Assembly: GCA_910587055.1 (NCBI GenBank)
Contig: CAJUKY010000002.1
Coordinates: forward strand, 105,830 to 169,829
From: Candidatus Gastranaerophilales bacterium
GTDB taxonomy: Bacteria > Cyanobacteriota > Vampirovibrionia > Gastranaerophilales > Gastranaerophilaceae
Length of the DNA: 64,000 bases
Direction: 5' to 3'
The position numbers and the translations under genes are program-made. Each line of letters starts with the position of its first letter. Position 1 is the stretch's first letter. The notes under the pieces were generated by a model. That model searched no databases and was not told the origin of the DNA. It saw only the letters and a program-made list of their open reading frames with translations. This document shows, one piece after another, positions 1 through 8,683 of this stretch.

Positions 1-92
1 TTCAGGGCATTAAGATTGTAAAAATTTCTTACAATATTTCTTCCCCATATACCGCATCCGATAACTCCAATGTTTCTTTTTTCATTTTTCAT
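1..92 (-). CDS. Gfo/Idh/MocA-family NAD(P)-dependent dehydrogenase, N-terminus only
   Basis: Partial gene running off the left edge; only the first 30 codons are present. Read on the minus strand from the ATG at 92, the peptide begins MKNEKRNIGVIGCGIWGRNI. It holds a beta strand and the dinucleotide-binding motif GxGxWGxN that opens the Rossmann fold of Gfo/Idh/MocA dehydrogenases, especially those acting on UDP-amino sugars (WbpB/WlbA type). The sugar substrate is inferred from that resemblance and from the divergent glycosyltransferase at 215. The rest lies outside the window, so substrate and integrity cannot be judged. Confidence 0.7.
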   Translation of the reverse strand, partial: MKNEKRNIGVIGCGIWGRNIVRNFYNLNAL

Positions 93-214
93 AATAATTC
101 TGCCTTGAATTTTATTAGTATTCTCAATGGTTTTAACCGTTTTTTATATAATTCAATTGTATAAAATAATGAATTAAAGTCAATCTGTGAAATTTTTATG
201 TTATTATAAAAAAT

Positions 215-952
215 ATGATAAATACAGCTTATGTTCAGGGTTTTAAAGTTAACCTTTTAAAGTATAATGAAGCACTTGATTTTGTTAAAACTTCGCTTGA
301 TAACGGGGAGAATGTTCAAATTGTTACAATTAACCCGGAATTTATTGAAGCTGCAAAGAAAAATCCCGCTTTTGCAAATATAATTAAATACGCAGAGCTC
401 GTAGTTCCGGATGGTGTAGGTATTAAAATTGCTTTGAAATTTAAAGGAATTAATCAGGAGCAAATCAGAGGTGTTGATTTTGCGCAAAGTTTAATTGAAC
501 TGGCGCGGGATAACGGTTATAAACTTGCGCTCATCGGTGCAAAACCTGAAATTAATCAAAAGCTTGTTGAAATTTTAAAGGGCAAATATCCTGAATTGAA
601 CATTGTTTACCACCATGACGGTTATTTTCAAAATGAAGATGAAATAATTGAAAACATTAAAAATTCCGGTGCTAATCTTGTTTTTACAGCCCTTGGCGCA
701 CCGAAACAAGAATTTTTTAATGCAAAATTAAAAGCGGTGTCTCAAGGAGTGGTATCAATCGGGCTCGGGGGCACATTTGATGTTTTATCGGGTTCTGTTG
801 CTCTTGCGCCTCCAGTATACAGAAAGCTCGGGCTCGAGTGGCTGTATCGTACAATAAAACAGCCCGAGAGATTTAAAAGAATATTTCCTACTTTGCCATT
901 ATTCCTTTTTCACAGTATAATGGATGGTGTGAAAGACAATACTAAAAAATAA
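215..952 (+). CDS. WecG/TagA/CpsF-family glycosyltransferase
   Basis: A 245-residue membrane-associated glycosyltransferase of the family that moves an N-acetylhexosamine (classically ManNAc) from a UDP-sugar to undecaprenyl-PP-GlcNAc for teichoic acid, enterobacterial common antigen or exopolysaccharide. Family motifs are complete: TINPEF (38-43) and PDG (65-67), which match the Thr/Asp pair known to matter in TagA; GAPKQE (161-166); GGTFDVLSG (185-193); and a basic C-terminal tail with GLEWLYR (206-212) for membrane contact. Length is normal. It is divergent from the sugar dehydrogenase at the window edge, which supports a role in surface polysaccharide. The exact sugar is unknown. The ribosome binding site before 215 is weak. 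Confidence 0.9.
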   Translation: MINTAYVQGFKVNLLKYNEALDFVKTSLDNGENVQIVTINPEFIEAAKKNPAFANIIKYAELVVPDGVGIKIALKFKGINQEQIRGVDFAQSLIELARDNGYKLALIGAKPEINQKLVEILKGKYPELNIVYHHDGYFQNEDEIIENIKNSGANLVFTALGAPKQEFFNAKLKAVSQGVVSIGLGGTFDVLSGSVALAPPVYRKLGLEWLYRTIKQPERFKRIFPTLPLFLFHSIMDGVKDNTKK

Positions 953-1000
953 CCTTGTTAAAAGCCGGTTATTTTACAGATTCAGGGAAATGAACTGATT

Positions 1001-1822
1001 ATGATTAAGAATTGCGGATTTGAAGATTTTACAAAAACTGTAAGACAGGATATTTTAAAGATGATTTGCGCTGCAAAATCGGGTCATCCGGGCGGCTCTC
1101 TGTCATGTGTTGAAATATTATCTGTTCTTTACCGCGAAATTTTAAATGTTCCCGTGGAATGGAAAAAATCACCTGATTTTAATAAAAGAGACAGATTTAT
1201 TTTATCAAAGGGTCATGCCAGCGCATGTCTTTACAGTGTACTTGCACGGTGCGGTTTTTTTGATTCAAATGAACTTTTAACATTTAGAAAGTTCGGCTCA
1301 CGCCTTCAAGGACACCCTTCCGTGCGATACGGTTTAGAAGGTATTGAAGCATCAACGGGGTCTTTAGGGCAGGGGCTTTCAATGGCGGCAGGTGTTGCTC
1401 TTGCTTTAAAATTGGATAAAAATCCTGCATCTGTTTATGTTCTTATGGGTGATGGCGAGATGCAGGAAGGCAGTGTTTGGGAAGCTTTTATGTCAATTGC
1501 ACATAAAAAACTTGATAATATTATTGCTATTGTTGATAAAAATAATCTTCAAATTGACGGTTGCTGCGATGATGTAAAATCTCTCGGAGATTTGGATAAA
1601 AAGTTTGAGGCCTTCGGTTTTTATGTTCAATCCGTTGACGGGCATTCTGAGGATGAGTTGACAAATGCGCTTCTAAATGCAAAAAAATCATCTAAACCGA
1701 GTGCAATTATTGCAAATACAATCAAGGGCAAAGGTGTTTCCTTTATGGAAAATAATGCAGGCTGGCATGGCAAAGCACCCAAAGAAGAGGAACTTCAGGC
1801 TGCTATGGAGGAGCTTAAATAA
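1001..1822 (+). CDS. transketolase, N-terminal (thiamine-PP) subunit
   Basis: A 273-residue protein matching the N-terminal half of transketolase, which moves two-carbon ketol units between sugar phosphates in the pentose phosphate pathway. Visible motifs: SGHPGGS (27-33), GSLGQGLS (120-127) and the thiamine-diphosphate/Mg motif from GDG (150-152) to NN (181-182). The stop codon shares one base with the start of the next gene (TAATG), giving translational coupling with the C-terminal subunit. Split transketolases of this kind are common in Clostridia, archaea and other anaerobes, so this is a two-subunit enzyme and not a broken gene. Confidence 0.93.
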   Translation: MIKNCGFEDFTKTVRQDILKMICAAKSGHPGGSLSCVEILSVLYREILNVPVEWKKSPDFNKRDRFILSKGHASACLYSVLARCGFFDSNELLTFRKFGSRLQGHPSVRYGLEGIEASTGSLGQGLSMAAGVALALKLDKNPASVYVLMGDGEMQEGSVWEAFMSIAHKKLDNIIAIVDKNNLQIDGCCDDVKSLGDLDKKFEAFGFYVQSVDGHSEDELTNALLNAKKSSKPSAIIANTIKGKGVSFMENNAGWHGKAPKEEELQAAMEELK

Positions 1823-2793
1823 TGAGTCTTAATAATTCAATTTTTAAAACAGACGGTGAAGTTAAATCTCCAAGAAATGCATACGGCGAAACCCTTGTGG
1901 AACTCGGCGAAAAAAATAAGGATATAGTGGTTCTGGATGCTGATTTAAGCTGTTCAACCCAGACATGTAAATTTGCATCAAAATTTCCCGAAAGATTTTT
2001 TAATTCAGGAATCGCAGAACAGGATATGATGACAACTGCGGCAGGGCTTGCAATTGCCGGAAAAATTCCATATGTAAGCACATTTGCAATGTTTGCAACG
2101 GCAAGGTGCCTTGATCAGATTAGAAATTCAATCTGCTATCCTAAATTAAACGTAAAAATAGTTGCAACCCATGGCGGCATTACGGTAGGTGAAGACGGGG
2201 CTTCTCATCAGGCACTTGAAGATGTTTCGTTTATGCGTTCTTTGCCTGATATGACGGTTATAATTCCTTCCGATTACAATGAGGTAAAACAGGCTGTCAG
2301 ATATGCTCTTGAGGTTGATGGCCCCTGTTATATCAGAGTTTCAAGAACAAATTTAAAAACAATTTTTGATGAGAATAATTATAAATTTACTCCCAAAAAA
2401 GCGGTGAAATTAACTGAAGGCTCTGATGTTACCGTTGTAACAAACGGAGAAACGTTAATTGAAGCCCTGAATGCTGCTAAAATGCTCGAAAAAGACGGTA
2501 TAAAAGCAGAAGTCCTTCATATACCGGTAATTAAGCCTTTCTTTGCCAAGGAAGATTTAATTAATTCCGTTAAGAAAACAAAAAAAGCTGTGACTGTTGA
2601 AAACCACAGTATTATTGGCGGAGTAGGTTCACTTGTATGTGAAACTCTCTCTGAAAACTATCCTGCGCCCGTTCTTCGTATCGGTACGAATGATTGTTTC
2701 GGCCAGAGCGGAGAGCAGAGAGTTTTAATGGAACATTACGGCCTTACGGCAGAAAAATTGTATGAAAAAATTAAAAATTTTTTAAATAAGTAG
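1822..2793 (+). CDS. transketolase, C-terminal (pyrimidine-binding) subunit
   Basis: A 323-residue partner of the preceding subunit. It holds the PYR domain (about 1-185), with the catalytic glutamate that activates thiamine diphosphate in NSGIAEQDMM (E66) and a substrate-loop segment THGGITVGEDGASHQ (116-130), followed by the C-terminal transketolase domain. The start overlaps the stop of the N-terminal subunit by one base, so the two chains should be made in equal amounts. DXS-like enzymes are also built from these domains, but DXS is a single chain of about 620 residues. Confidence 0.92.
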   Translation: MSLNNSIFKTDGEVKSPRNAYGETLVELGEKNKDIVVLDADLSCSTQTCKFASKFPERFFNSGIAEQDMMTTAAGLAIAGKIPYVSTFAMFATARCLDQIRNSICYPKLNVKIVATHGGITVGEDGASHQALEDVSFMRSLPDMTVIIPSDYNEVKQAVRYALEVDGPCYIRVSRTNLKTIFDENNYKFTPKKAVKLTEGSDVTVVTNGETLIEALNAAKMLEKDGIKAEVLHIPVIKPFFAKEDLINSVKKTKKAVTVENHSIIGGVGSLVCETLSENYPAPVLRIGTNDCFGQSGEQRVLMEHYGLTAEKLYEKIKNFLNK

Positions 2794-2808
2794 AATTCGG
2801 AAAAAATT

Positions 2809-3483
2809 ATGATTGTTTTAAAAGACGTAATTAAACAGTATAAAAATAAATTTGCATTGTACAATGTAACATCGCATATCAGTCCCGGGGAGTTTGTATT
2901 CCTTGTGGGTTCATCCGGTGCAGGCAAATCAACTTTGATGAAGCTTTTATATATGGAGGAAAAACCCACAAGAGGACAGGTTCTGGTTGGTGGTATTAAT
3001 ATTGCCAATCTGCATCCGAATAAAATTCCAAATCTCAGACGCTGTATGGGGATTGTTTTTCAGGACTACAAACTTCTTCAAAGCCACACTGTGTATGATA
3101 ATATTGCATACGTTATAAGAACCATGGGCATATCTTCAAAAGAAATTGAAGCCCGCGTATTTGGCGCGCTGAAGGTTGTAGGACTTGAAGATAAGGCAAA
3201 ATCAAGACCTTCTGAATTATCGGGCGGTGAACAGCAGAGAGTTTCTATTGCCCGTGCCATTGTAAACGGCCCTCCGCTTTTAATTGCGGATGAACCGACA
3301 GGAAACCTTGACCCTAAAAACTCTATGGAAGTTATGCAGATATTGGAGCAGGTAAACCAGAGGGGGATTACAATTCTTGTATCTACCCATGATCATGCTA
3401 TAGTAAATCATTTTAGAAAACGTGTAATTACTTTGGAAAAAGGCCAAATAATTAAAGACGTGCAGGCAGGTACTTATGACTAA
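2809..3483 (+). CDS. ftsE: cell division ATP-binding protein FtsE
   Basis: A 224-residue ABC ATPase of the FtsEX complex, which couples ATP hydrolysis at the divisome to activation of peptidoglycan hydrolases. Walker A is GSSGAGKST (34-42), the signature LSGGEQQRV is at 137-145, Walker B LLIADEP is at 157-163, and an H-loop STHDH lies near 193. Length is typical of FtsE and shorter than most importer ATPases. It overlaps ftsX by 8 bases. It starts 15 bases after the transketolase genes and may be co-transcribed with them. Confidence 0.93.
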   Translation: MIVLKDVIKQYKNKFALYNVTSHISPGEFVFLVGSSGAGKSTLMKLLYMEEKPTRGQVLVGGINIANLHPNKIPNLRRCMGIVFQDYKLLQSHTVYDNIAYVIRTMGISSKEIEARVFGALKVVGLEDKAKSRPSELSGGEQQRVSIARAIVNGPPLLIADEPTGNLDPKNSMEVMQILEQVNQRGITILVSTHDHAIVNHFRKRVITLEKGQIIKDVQAGTYD

Positions 3484-4393
3484 CGGCTCAACCAGAAACA
3501 GATTAAAACAAAAAGTTAAATCTCATATCCCGAAAGATTGGCTTACTGAAATTAGAATTGCATACAGAATTTTAATTGAAACAATCAAGGGAATAGCACA
3601 GACAGGTTTCGTGATAAATATTGCCATTATTACAACCATGGCTGCTATATTAATGATATTTGGCACCGTTTTTAGGACCACTCTTTCTCTTTCAAGCATA
3701 GTTGATGAGATGGGCGGTTCGCTTGAGATCAGTGTATATCTTGAGCCGCAGGCAGATGTTAATGCTACTATTAAACAAATTAAGTCAATTAAGAATGTAA
3801 AAAGGGTTACATTTATTTCCAAGGATAAATCCTGGGCGGATATGAAACGTGAAATTGATATGCCTGATGTTGATAATCCGCTCCCGGATGTTTTAAGAAT
3901 TAAGGTTAATAATGTAAAAAACATTGATCCCATTATGGCGGAAATTAAAAAGCTCCCCGATATTCAAGATACAGGTTATGTGAAAGATCTGGTGCAAAAG
4001 GTTGAGGTTGTAAATAAAATAAGCCATACGGTTACTCTTGTTGTTATGGTTGTGGCTTCACTTTTAACAATTACAATTATTAATAATACTATTCAGCTGG
4101 TTATTCAATCAAGGAAAGAAGAAATTGAAATAATGCGCCTTATGGGTGTAAGCAACTGGTATATTAAATGCCCGCTTGTGCTTCAGGGGGCGATATATGG
4201 ATTTGCCGGTGCTTTAATTGCTATTGTACCTATTAATGTGGTTCAAAAATATCTTCAAATGGTACATGAACATTTTTCAATTCCGGTTTTTGCCTTTGCG
4301 CAGGGGCTTGTGGTCTTGTCGGTAATTCTTGTCGGTGTCATTTTCTCTGCAGGCGGCAGCTTAATGAGTATCAAAAAACATTTACAGGTGTAG
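3476..4393 (+). CDS. ftsX: cell division protein FtsX
   Basis: A 305-residue inner-membrane partner of FtsE. It has a cytoplasmic basic N-terminus, a first membrane segment near 45-65, an extracytoplasmic domain of about 110 residues (SLEISVYLEPQ onward) and three membrane segments in the C-terminal half (near 180-205, 235-255 and 270-295). This is the FtsX/MacB permease topology. The cytoplasmic loop contains RKEEIEIMRLMGVSNWYI, the usual contact with the ATPase. The 8-base overlap with ftsE supports joint translation. Confidence 0.92.
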   Translation: MTNGSTRNRLKQKVKSHIPKDWLTEIRIAYRILIETIKGIAQTGFVINIAIITTMAAILMIFGTVFRTTLSLSSIVDEMGGSLEISVYLEPQADVNATIKQIKSIKNVKRVTFISKDKSWADMKREIDMPDVDNPLPDVLRIKVNNVKNIDPIMAEIKKLPDIQDTGYVKDLVQKVEVVNKISHTVTLVVMVVASLLTITIINNTIQLVIQSRKEEIEIMRLMGVSNWYIKCPLVLQGAIYGFAGALIAIVPINVVQKYLQMVHEHFSIPVFAFAQGLVVLSVILVGVIFSAGGSLMSIKKHLQV

Positions 4394-4396
4394 TTT

Positions 4397-5215
4397 ATGC
4401 CGGATGATGATTCAAATGAAATAATAAAAGAATTTGAACGGTATATGCCGCCATTATCTGAGCCCATGGCGCGTGCACTTGAGGCTATCCGAGCTCCGCA
4501 GGTGGATACACGAGCTCTTTCAAGACTTTTAATGCAGGATACAATTTTAGCAAGCAAAACTTTCAAGCTTGTTAATTCGCCTTATTTCAGCTCATCTTCA
4601 AAACAGCTGGCCTCAATTAATAAGGCTCTTATTTCGCTTGGAGCAATGAAAGTTAAAAATATTATCATAGCTCTTGTTTTGCAAAAGTTATATGAAAACG
4701 ACGGTCCTGCCGATTTATTTGAACATTCTATACGCTGCGCTACGGCATGTGAATTTCTGGCTGAAGAGTATAAAAGTATAAATCCTGATGATGCTTTTAT
4801 ACTGGGCTTTTTGCATGATATGGGGCAGGTTATTTTAAAATCAAAATACGGGGATGAATATATCAAAGTGTATAATGAAGCCAAAGGAAATTATGACGTG
4901 CTTGTGGCTTCCGAAATAAAGAATTTTGGTGTAACACATTCCGTTTTGGGTGCGAAGTTGTCTGAAAAGTGGCATCTTCCGGCAATTTTATCTGATACGC
5001 TTTATTATCACCATGCTCCAAAAATGGCTAAAATTCCTTTTGCTGCAGGCATTGTTTATATTGCGGACAGATTAATTTCAAGAAACTACGAAACAACGGA
5101 AATTGATCAGAGTATTCTGGATTATCTGCAGGTTTCATTTAGTGATGCTGCTGCTTCAAGGGAAAATATTCTTGCAAAATCTCAAATCTTTCTGGACCAG
5201 CTTTCCGATTTTTAA
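4397..5215 (+). CDS. HDOD-domain protein
   Basis: A 272-residue cytoplasmic protein with an HDOD domain over about residues 20-220. The HD-like motif appears as FLHDMGQV, and an early segment LPPLSEP...[21 protein letters not shown] matches the helical start of HDOD proteins. The family is a degenerate relative of HD phosphohydrolases, used in signalling and often tied to cyclic-di-GMP or chemotaxis networks; catalysis is not expected. It lies 3 bases after ftsX, so it probably belongs to that operon. Its stop overlaps the stop of convergent ruvB by 4 bases. Confidence 0.85.
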   Translation: MPDDDSNEIIKEFERYMPPLSEPMARALEAIRAPQVDTRALSRLLMQDTILASKTFKLVNSPYFSSSSKQLASINKALISLGAMKVKNIIIALVLQKLYENDGPADLFEHSIRCATACEFLAEEYKSINPDDAFILGFLHDMGQVILKSKYGDEYIKVYNEAKGNYDVLVASEIKNFGVTHSVLGAKLSEKWHLPAILSDTLYYHHAPKMAKIPFAAGIVYIADRLISRNYETTEIDQSILDYLQVSFSDAAASRENILAKSQIFLDQLSDF

Positions 5216-6315
5216 TCAAACAGCCCCATCTGTCCGTTATCAAGCCCTGCGGGGGTTTTATAGCCAAGATGTTTATATGCTTCTTTTGTAACGGTTCTGC
5301 CGCGCTGCGTGCGCATTAAAAGCCCCGATTGCAGCAAATAAGGCTCGTATACATCTTCAATCGTGCGGATATCCTCACCGAGGGCTACCGCAAGTGTCTC
5401 AATTCCTACAGGACCTCCATTATATTTTTCTATTATAAGTTTTAATAAGGCTCTGTCGGTGTTATCAAGCCCTAACGGGTCAATGTTTAAATTATTTAGT
5501 GCTAAATCCGCAATCTCTTTTGTGATTTTGCCATCTCCTTTAACAATAGCATAATCTCCCGCCCTTTTAATCAAACGGTTTGCAATTCTCGGTGTAGCGC
5601 GTGACCTTAAGGCAATTTCAGCTGCTCCCCTTTCATCAATTTCAACATTTAAAATTTTGGCGCTTCTTTTGGCAATTTGTGTTAATTCTTCAGCTGTATA
5701 AAATTCTAAGCGGTGGATGATGCCAAACCTGTCTCTTAAAGGGCCTGAAAGTGCACCTGCTTTTGTTGTGGCGCCAATCAGCGTAAATTTTTGAACAGGT
5801 ACCCTCATTGTTTTAACTGTTTGACTTTTGCCTGTTGTAAGGTCGATAAAAAAATCCTCCATAGCGGGATATAAAATCTCTTCAGCTACCTTATTTAAAC
5901 GGTGGATTTCATCTATAAATAAAATTTCTCCCGCTTTAAGCGTCATTAAAATTCCTATAATATCCCTCGGGCGTTCAAGCGCAGGTGCTGATGTTATTTT
6001 TATTTCAACTCCGCATTCATTTGCAATGATGTTTGCAAGGGTTGTTTTACCGAGCCCTGGAGGACCGTAAAATAAAAGATGGTCAAGCGGCACATTTCTT
6101 CGCTTTGAAGCTTCAATTGAAATTTTTAAAGTTTCTTTTAATGAGGATTGCCCGATATATTCATTAAAGCTTTTGGGACGTATGGTTTTTTCATAAGTTT
6201 CATCAAACTCATTCGAAACTGCCTCTAAATTTTTTGATTTCGGAGGCAGTTTTTGAATTTTATTTCCCCCGTCGGGGGAGTTATTTTTTTTATTATCGTC
6301 GTCTGAAATTATCAT
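5212..6315 (-). CDS. ruvB: Holliday junction branch migration ATPase RuvB
   Basis: A 367-residue motor protein that with RuvA drives branch migration of Holliday junctions. Walker [11 protein letters not shown], Walker [10 protein letters not shown], sensor 1 (LIGATT) and the arginine finger region GPLRDRFG are all present, followed by the winged-helix domain ending near GYKTP. A hydrophilic N-terminal extension of about 40 residues precedes the usual start and is reminiscent of cyanobacterial RuvB. ruvA and ruvC are not nearby. The upstream permease starts just 1 base away, so the two genes form a pair. Confidence 0.95.
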   Translation of the reverse strand: MIISDDDNKKNNSPDGGNKIQKLPPKSKNLEAVSNEFDETYEKTIRPKSFNEYIGQSSLKETLKISIEASKRRNVPLDHLLFYGPPGLGKTTLANIIANECGVEIKITSAPALERPRDIIGILMTLKAGEILFIDEIHRLNKVAEEILYPAMEDFFIDLTTGKSQTVKTMRVPVQKFTLIGATTKAGALSGPLRDRFGIIHRLEFYTAEELTQIAKRSAKILNVEIDERGAAEIALRSRATPRIANRLIKRAGDYAIVKGDGKITKEIADLALNNLNIDPLGLDNTDRALLKLIIEKYNGGPVGIETLAVALGEDIRTIEDVYEPYLLQSGLLMRTQRGRTVTKEAYKHLGYKTPAGLDNGQMGLFD

Positions 6316-6316
6316 C

Positions 6317-7636
6317 TTATCTTAAAAATCTAAGCCAGATGTAGGCTGTGCTTATTAAGAGTGCAAGCATTGTTATAGAAAAACCGTATTTTAAAAATCT
6401 TAAGAAAGAAATCGGATATCCGTTTTTATGCGCAGTTTCTGATACTATAACGTTTGCTGCAGCGCCTATAATTGTCATGTTTCCGCCAAGGCAGGCGCCA
6501 AGCGATAAACACCACCATAACGGATGAGCATATTCAACGCCTTCAATAGATTGAATTGTGGCGAGCATAGGCGCCATTGTAGCAGTATAAGGGATATTAT
6601 CAATAATACCTGACAGGATACCTGATGCCCATAAAATAATCATTGAAGTAGCGGCCTGTGAACCTTCCGTTACCCTTAAAAGCCATTTTGCCATAAGGTC
6701 AATTCCGCCCGCAGCTTCTAATCCGCCGATTATAATAAATAAGCCGATAAAGAAGAAAATTGTATTCCATTCAACGCTTATTAATAACTTTGCGGGTTTT
6801 TCAAATACCATAAGTATTGAAGCACCAATCATAGCGATTAAATAGGTTGGAATATGTGTAATATCATGTGTTACAAAGCCCAGGATTACAAGAGCCAAAA
6901 CAATGCCTGAGCGGATTGCAAGACCTTTATGAAGAATTGTTCTTGAATTATCAATTTCAGCCACCATTGCCATCTTTTCAGGAGTACTTTTTAATTGTTT
7001 TCTGAATAAGAAAATCAAAATTCCTATTGTAACGAGCAAGATTAATGAAACAATATCCGTTAATTCTTTTACAAAATCCATAAAGCTAAATCCTGCGGCA
7101 GAACCTATAATGATATTCGGCGGGTCGCCGATTAGAGTTGCCGTTCCACCTATATTTGAACATAAAATTTCTGTTATTAAAAAGGGAATCGGGTCAAGTT
7201 CAAGTTTTTTACAGGCAACAAAAGTAATCGGCATAACGAGGATTACCGTTGTTACGTTATCTAAAAATGCACTTGCAACCGCAGTAAATAAGGCAAGAGC
7301 AAATAATACAAGCTTAGGCTTACCTTTTGTAAGTTTCAGCATTTCATTTGCCATCCATTTAAACATGCCGGAGCGGGCACAAATGTGCACAATCAGCATC
7401 ATTGAAACAAGCAGGAATATTACGTTAAAATCAATAAAATTAATGAAATATTCACCGAGCGTTTCGGGTGTTTTATCAGAGCTTAAAAGCCCCAGAAATA
7501 AAGTAGCGCACGCGCCGAGAAGTGCTACGGTTACTTTTGAAATCTTTTCCCATGCAATAAAAATATACGCTATGATTAAGATTGCTGCACTTATCATAAC
7601 GGCATTTTGCTGCACTAATTCATGCAAATGTTCCAA
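6317..7636 (-). CDS. ArsB/NhaD-type ion transporter (SLC13/IT superfamily permease)
   Basis: A 439-residue integral membrane protein with about eleven hydrophobic segments. The family motif [16 protein letters not shown] in the first half and [16 protein letters not shown] in the second half show the inverted-repeat architecture of the ion transporter superfamily. A Gly-rich [18 protein letters not shown] segment is characteristic of ArsB/NhaD/P-protein permeases. The substrate could be arsenite, Na+/H+ exchange or an anion; no arsenic resistance gene is nearby, so I do not choose. A strong Shine-Dalgarno (GAGGAGG) precedes the ATG. Confidence 0.85.
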   Translation of the reverse strand: MEHLHELVQQNAVMISAAILIIAYIFIAWEKISKVTVALLGACATLFLGLLSSDKTPETLGEYFINFIDFNVIFLLVSMMLIVHICARSGMFKWMANEMLKLTKGKPKLVLFALALFTAVASAFLDNVTTVILVMPITFVACKKLELDPIPFLITEILCSNIGGTATLIGDPPNIIIGSAAGFSFMDFVKELTDIVSLILLVTIGILIFLFRKQLKSTPEKMAMVAEIDNSRTILHKGLAIRSGIVLALVILGFVTHDITHIPTYLIAMIGASILMVFEKPAKLLISVEWNTIFFFIGLFIIIGGLEAAGGIDLMAKWLLRVTEGSQAATSMIILWASGILSGIIDNIPYTATMAPMLATIQSIEGVEYAHPLWWCLSLGACLGGNMTIIGAAANVIVSETAHKNGYPISFLRFLKYGFSITMLALLISTAYIWLRFLR

Positions 7637-7711
7637 AATATCCTCCTCAAAATAAATACTAATCTTCTTAATTTTACCTAATCATAAAATATAGTCAATT
7701 TTAATACAAAT

Positions 7712-8530
7712 TTATTGAAAAGCAGCATCAGAAATACCATAATAAGGTGAGTTATTATTCATATCTGATAAGTCAATAAGTTTATCTATAATTAATTCAC
7801 CCTCATCTTGCGGAAGCATTGTACCTGTTTTTGAATCTACGGCTGCTAATTTATATGAACCTGACATTGGTAGTTCATGACCGTACTTGTTAAGATTGCT
7901 TCCATGTTTAATTTCGACAGCCTTTGGTTTGCCGTTTATAAAAACAGTACCTTTCTTCTTGCTATCCGTAAAATGCAAATTTGATTTATCAGGAAAAATA
8001 ACTGTTTTTGCAGTGGTTAACTCAAATGGGGATGAACATCCTTCAAATTCACACACTTCTTTTTGAATGATTATTTTTCTTCCATCGGGCTTGTACGAAT
8101 ATTCTTTTAGATTGTGTGTATTTATTTTGTCTTGATTATTTATTAAAGATTGTGTGATTTTTCCTTTATCATATATAAGTGTTGCGGCATTACCCTCGTC
8201 ACTGTTTATAGTGATGATTCCTGTAAAAAGCTTACCTTTTAACTTTGCAATACCATCTTCAAAACACCCATTTTGTTTAAATTCTTTAAGGCTTAAATTA
8301 GCTACTGTTTCGCTGACTTTTTTAGATTTGCCGTTTTTTATAAGTAGCATTGCTCCTAAAACTAAAGCTGTTGCACCTGCTATAATTGGAGTTTTTTCTT
8401 TTAATTTCTTCTCAAAACTGTCGCCAGTTTCTTTTTTAGGCATATTTGCTTGCCGTTTTTCTTGTTTGTTATTTGTTCCAAAATATGTTTTTTGCATTAT
8501 TTGCGTGTTAAAAATTTTTATTCCGTTCAT
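7712..8530 (-). CDS. uncharacterised protein with one membrane segment
   Basis: A 272-residue protein I do not recognise. A basic hydrophilic N-terminus (1-47) precedes one hydrophobic segment (IIAGATALVLGAMLLI, about 49-64) and a C-terminal region of about 200 residues rich in beta-prone stretches. Part of this region (KLFTGIITINSDEGNAATLI...KGKITQS) looks like toxin/antitoxin-type or MORN-like repeats in which FTG and a KGK turn recur. There is no cleavable signal peptide, so an N-in, C-out single-pass protein is plausible. The opening resembles the N-termini of other unknown proteins in this window, such as the one at 11607. Confidence 0.6.
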   Translation of the reverse strand: MNGIKIFNTQIMQKTYFGTNNKQEKRQANMPKKETGDSFEKKLKEKTPIIAGATALVLGAMLLIKNGKSKKVSETVANLSLKEFKQNGCFEDGIAKLKGKLFTGIITINSDEGNAATLIYDKGKITQSLINNQDKINTHNLKEYSYKPDGRKIIIQKEVCEFEGCSSPFELTTAKTVIFPDKSNLHFTDSKKKGTVFINGKPKAVEIKHGSNLNKYGHELPMSGSYKLAAVDSKTGTMLPQDEGELIIDKLIDLSDMNNNSPYYGISDAAFQ

Positions 8531-8683
8531 AAATCTTTTCTAATTAATTACCTATCTTTTACTATAAAACTTGTGCATAATATTTTTTGCGTTCTATTGA
8601 TAAAACACTCAGGTGGTTAATCATATTAATTTGTTTGTGGTAATATATTTATAAATAACACATATTAGGGGAGAAATTTATAA

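Noticed and set aside
1001..2793. Frameshifted (broken) transketolase
   Set aside because: Both halves begin and end as known two-subunit transketolases and the junction is a clean overlapping TAATG.
7110..7655. A 181-residue open frame antisense to the permease
   Set aside because: Opposite-strand shadow of a hydrophobic membrane protein, without start context.
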